Source of the DNA: an uncultured Spirochaetales bacterium
GTDB lineage: Bacteria; Spirochaetota; Spirochaetia; Sphaerochaetales; Sphaerochaetaceae
DNA length: 7,375 bases
Assembly: GCA_937902565.1 (NCBI GenBank)
Contig: CALFMX010000204.1
Span: 1 to 7,375, forward strand
Direction of reading: 5' to 3'
Shown: piece by piece, positions 5,919-7,375 of the stretch
Numbering within the stretch: the first letter of the stretch is position 1
Layout: each line of letters opens with the position of its first letter
The notes under the pieces: model-generated
The model's input: only the letters and a program-made list of their open reading frames with translations
What the model was told of the DNA's origin: nothing
The model's database searches: none
Translations under genes and position numbers: made by a program

Positions 5919-7253
5919 ATGTTTGATTCAATAAGTGATAAGTTCTCCTCCATCCTCAGAACCTTGGGTGGAAAGTCCAAGATAACCGAGAAAAATATCC
6001 AGGACGCCGTCGAAGAGATCAAGATGGCGTTGCTTGATGCCGACGTCAACCTCCGTGTTGTGCGGCGGTTCGTCAACGCAACGATGGAGGAGGCACTCGG
6101 GGAGAAGGTCCTCAAGGCCGTCGATCCCTCCCAACAGTTCATCAAGATTGTCCACGACCGCATGGTCGCCCTCCTCGGTGATGAGGAGAGCCAGAAGCTC
6201 GCCCTCCGTGGCCCCGATGTGACATCCACCATCCTGATGATGGGCCTGCAGGGCAGTGGCAAGACGACCACTGCCGCCAAGCTTGCACTCAGGCTGAAGA
6301 AGGAGGGCAGGCGGGTCATGCTCGTCGCAGCCGACCTGGTCCGTCCCGCCGCCATCCTGCAGCTGCAGGTCCTCGGCGAGGCGGTCGGTGTGCCGGTCTT
6401 TGTCCTCGAAGGGGAGAAGAACCCTGCCAAGGTGGCCAAGGAAGCGCTGGCAAAAGCGAAGAAGGAGCAGTACAACACCCTCATCGTCGATACCAGCGGC
6501 CGGATGCACCTCGATGAGGAGCTGATGGATGAGATCGTGCGGGTGCGCGATGTCCTCAGGCCCGACGAGACCCTCTTCGTCGCCGATGCGATGACGGGAC
6601 AGAACGCCGTCACCATCGCCCGGGAGTTTGAGGAGAAGGTCGGTATCACCGGCGTGATCCTCTCCAAGTTCGACAGTGATACCCGTGGAGGGGCGGCCCT
6701 CTCACTGCGGTCGGTCGTCGGCAAGCCGATCAAGTTCATCGGAGTGGGGGAGAAGGTCGAGGACCTCGAGCCCTTCCATGCCGACCGGATCGCCAGCCGC
6801 ATCCTCGGCATGGGTGACATCGTCACCCTGGTCGAGAAGGCTCAGTCGGTCTATGATGAGCAAGAGGCGATCAAGATGCAGGAGAAGATGGCGAAGAACA
6901 CCTTCGACCTGCAGGACTACCTCGACCAGCTCAATTCGATGGACAAGATGGGTTCAATCGAGCAGTTGATCGATATGATCCCGGGAGCAAAGGGGCAGAT
7001 CAGCGAGGATGACATCGACCAGGCGGAGATGCGCCGGGAGAAAGCGATTATCCTCTCGATGACCTATGCTGAACGGGCAAATTACCGTATACTTGGTCCG
7101 ACCAGGAGAAAACGGGTCGCTGCAGGCAGCGGCACGACGGTCAGCGATGTGAATCGCCTGATCAAGAAGTTCGAGAAATTGCGACTTACCATGCGTAAGT
7201 TGACAAAAAATAAAAAGTACCAAGCTGAAATGCTGAAACAGATGGGAATGTAG
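5919..7253 (+). CDS. ffh: Signal recognition particle GTPase Ffh (SRP54)
   Basis: Ffh binds signal sequences of nascent membrane proteins and, with SRP RNA, delivers ribosomes to the receptor FtsY at the membrane. The 444-residue protein has the normal three parts: a helical N domain (about 1-88), a GTPase G domain (about 89-295) with G1 GLQGSGKT (109-116), DTSGR (191-195) and [10 protein letters not shown] (249-258), and a methionine-rich M domain (about 296-444). The M domain includes the [19 protein letters not shown] finger-loop region and the SRP-RNA-binding segment [20 protein letters not shown]. The G4 motif reads SKFD where TKLD is more common. ATG at 5919 follows GAGAAGGG (5909-5916) at a rather short spacing, and no better start is near. 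It lies 64 bp after smc with its own promoter and 25 bp before rpsP, with no terminator between ffh and rpsP, so those two are probably co-transcribed. No SRP RNA gene is visible here. Confidence 0.97.
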   Translation: MFDSISDKFSSILRTLGGKSKITEKNIQDAVEEIKMALLDADVNLRVVRRFVNATMEEALGEKVLKAVDPSQQFIKIVHDRMVALLGDEESQKLALRGPDVTSTILMMGLQGSGKTTTAAKLALRLKKEGRRVMLVAADLVRPAAILQLQVLGEAVGVPVFVLEGEKNPAKVAKEALAKAKKEQYNTLIVDTSGRMHLDEELMDEIVRVRDVLRPDETLFVADAMTGQNAVTIAREFEEKVGITGVILSKFDSDTRGGAALSLRSVVGKPIKFIGVGEKVEDLEPFHADRIASRILGMGDIVTLVEKAQSVYDEQEAIKMQEKMAKNTFDLQDYLDQLNSMDKMGSIEQLIDMIPGAKGQISEDDIDQAEMRREKAIILSMTYAERANYRILGPTRRKRVAAGSGTTVSDVNRLIKKFEKLRLTMRKLTKNKKYQAEMLKQMGM

Positions 7254-7278
7254 AGTTGAATTCGCAGGAGGAATTGAG

Positions 7279-7375
7279 ATGAGCGTACGCATGAGATTGA
7301 AGAGATTCGGCAGCAAGAAAAGACCTGACTATCGCATCGTGGTGATGGATAGCCGAGCCAAGGCGCAGGGCAGGA
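7279..7375 (+). CDS. rpsP: 30S ribosomal protein S16 (3' partial)
   Basis: The first 32 codons read [20 protein letters not shown] followed by [12 protein letters not shown], the standard N terminus of S16, a small protein that stabilises the 5' domain of 16S rRNA during 30S assembly. The gene runs off the right edge. ATG at 7279 is preceded by a perfect AGGAGG (7266-7271) with seven bases between; the ATG at 7291 would remove conserved residues. The gap of 25 bp from ffh contains only this ribosome binding site, so rpsP depends on upstream transcription. The ffh-rpsP order is common in bacteria and usually leads into rimM and trmD. Confidence 0.96.
   Translation, partial: MSVRMRLKRFGSKKRPDYRIVVMDSRAKAQGR

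Noticed and set aside
5108..6826. A 572-residue open frame on the minus strand across the smc end and ffh
   Set aside because: It lies antisense to two certain genes, is Ser/Arg/Leu-rich with no family motif, and crosses the smc-ffh gap. It is a by-product of GC-rich codon usage on the other strand.

Overview
This window looks like ordinary bacterial chromosome, most likely from a spirochaete (Treponema/Sphaerochaeta-like). That is an inference from three things: a small single-domain PUR (DUF3276/BpuR-type) protein, an unusually short SMC protein, and the smc-ffh-rpsP gene order. Third codon positions in smc and ffh are rich in G and C. I see no phage genes, insertion sequences, CRISPR arrays or toxin-antitoxin pairs.

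Layout. Positions 1-243 hold the C-terminal end of an unrecognised gene that enters from the left. Next is about 465 bp with no credible gene, carrying purine-rich runs and several short palindromes. Positions 709-1893 encode a winged-helix protein of the AlkZ-like (HTH_42) DNA glycosylase family, preceded so closely by an extended -10 promoter that its mRNA is probably leaderless. A tRNA-Gly(TCC) gene with its own promoter and intrinsic terminator lies on the minus strand (1943-2013). The PUR-domain gene (2135-2368, plus) and rnhB for RNase HII (2352-2936, minus) are convergent and overlap by 17 bp. rnhB and smc (3005-5854, plus) diverge from a short region in which their candidate -10 boxes overlap. 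ffh (5919-7253) and the start of rpsP (7279 to the right edge) follow on the plus strand. A near-consensus promoter whose -35 box contains the smc stop codon probably drives ffh-rpsP.

Function. The right half is core information processing: chromosome organisation (SMC), removal of RNA from DNA (RNase HII), co-translational membrane targeting (Ffh) and ribosome assembly (S16). The left half has a putative DNA-repair protein and a nucleic-acid-binding PUR protein.

I do not see a wholly new system. The points most worth a second look are the SMC with no recognisable canonical hinge (949 residues, with a short proline- and glycine-containing segment at the apex), the AlkZ-like protein whose presumed catalytic motif reads Q-N-S, the symmetric rnhB/smc promoter, the ffh promoter fused to the smc stop codon, and the unexplained gap at 244-708.
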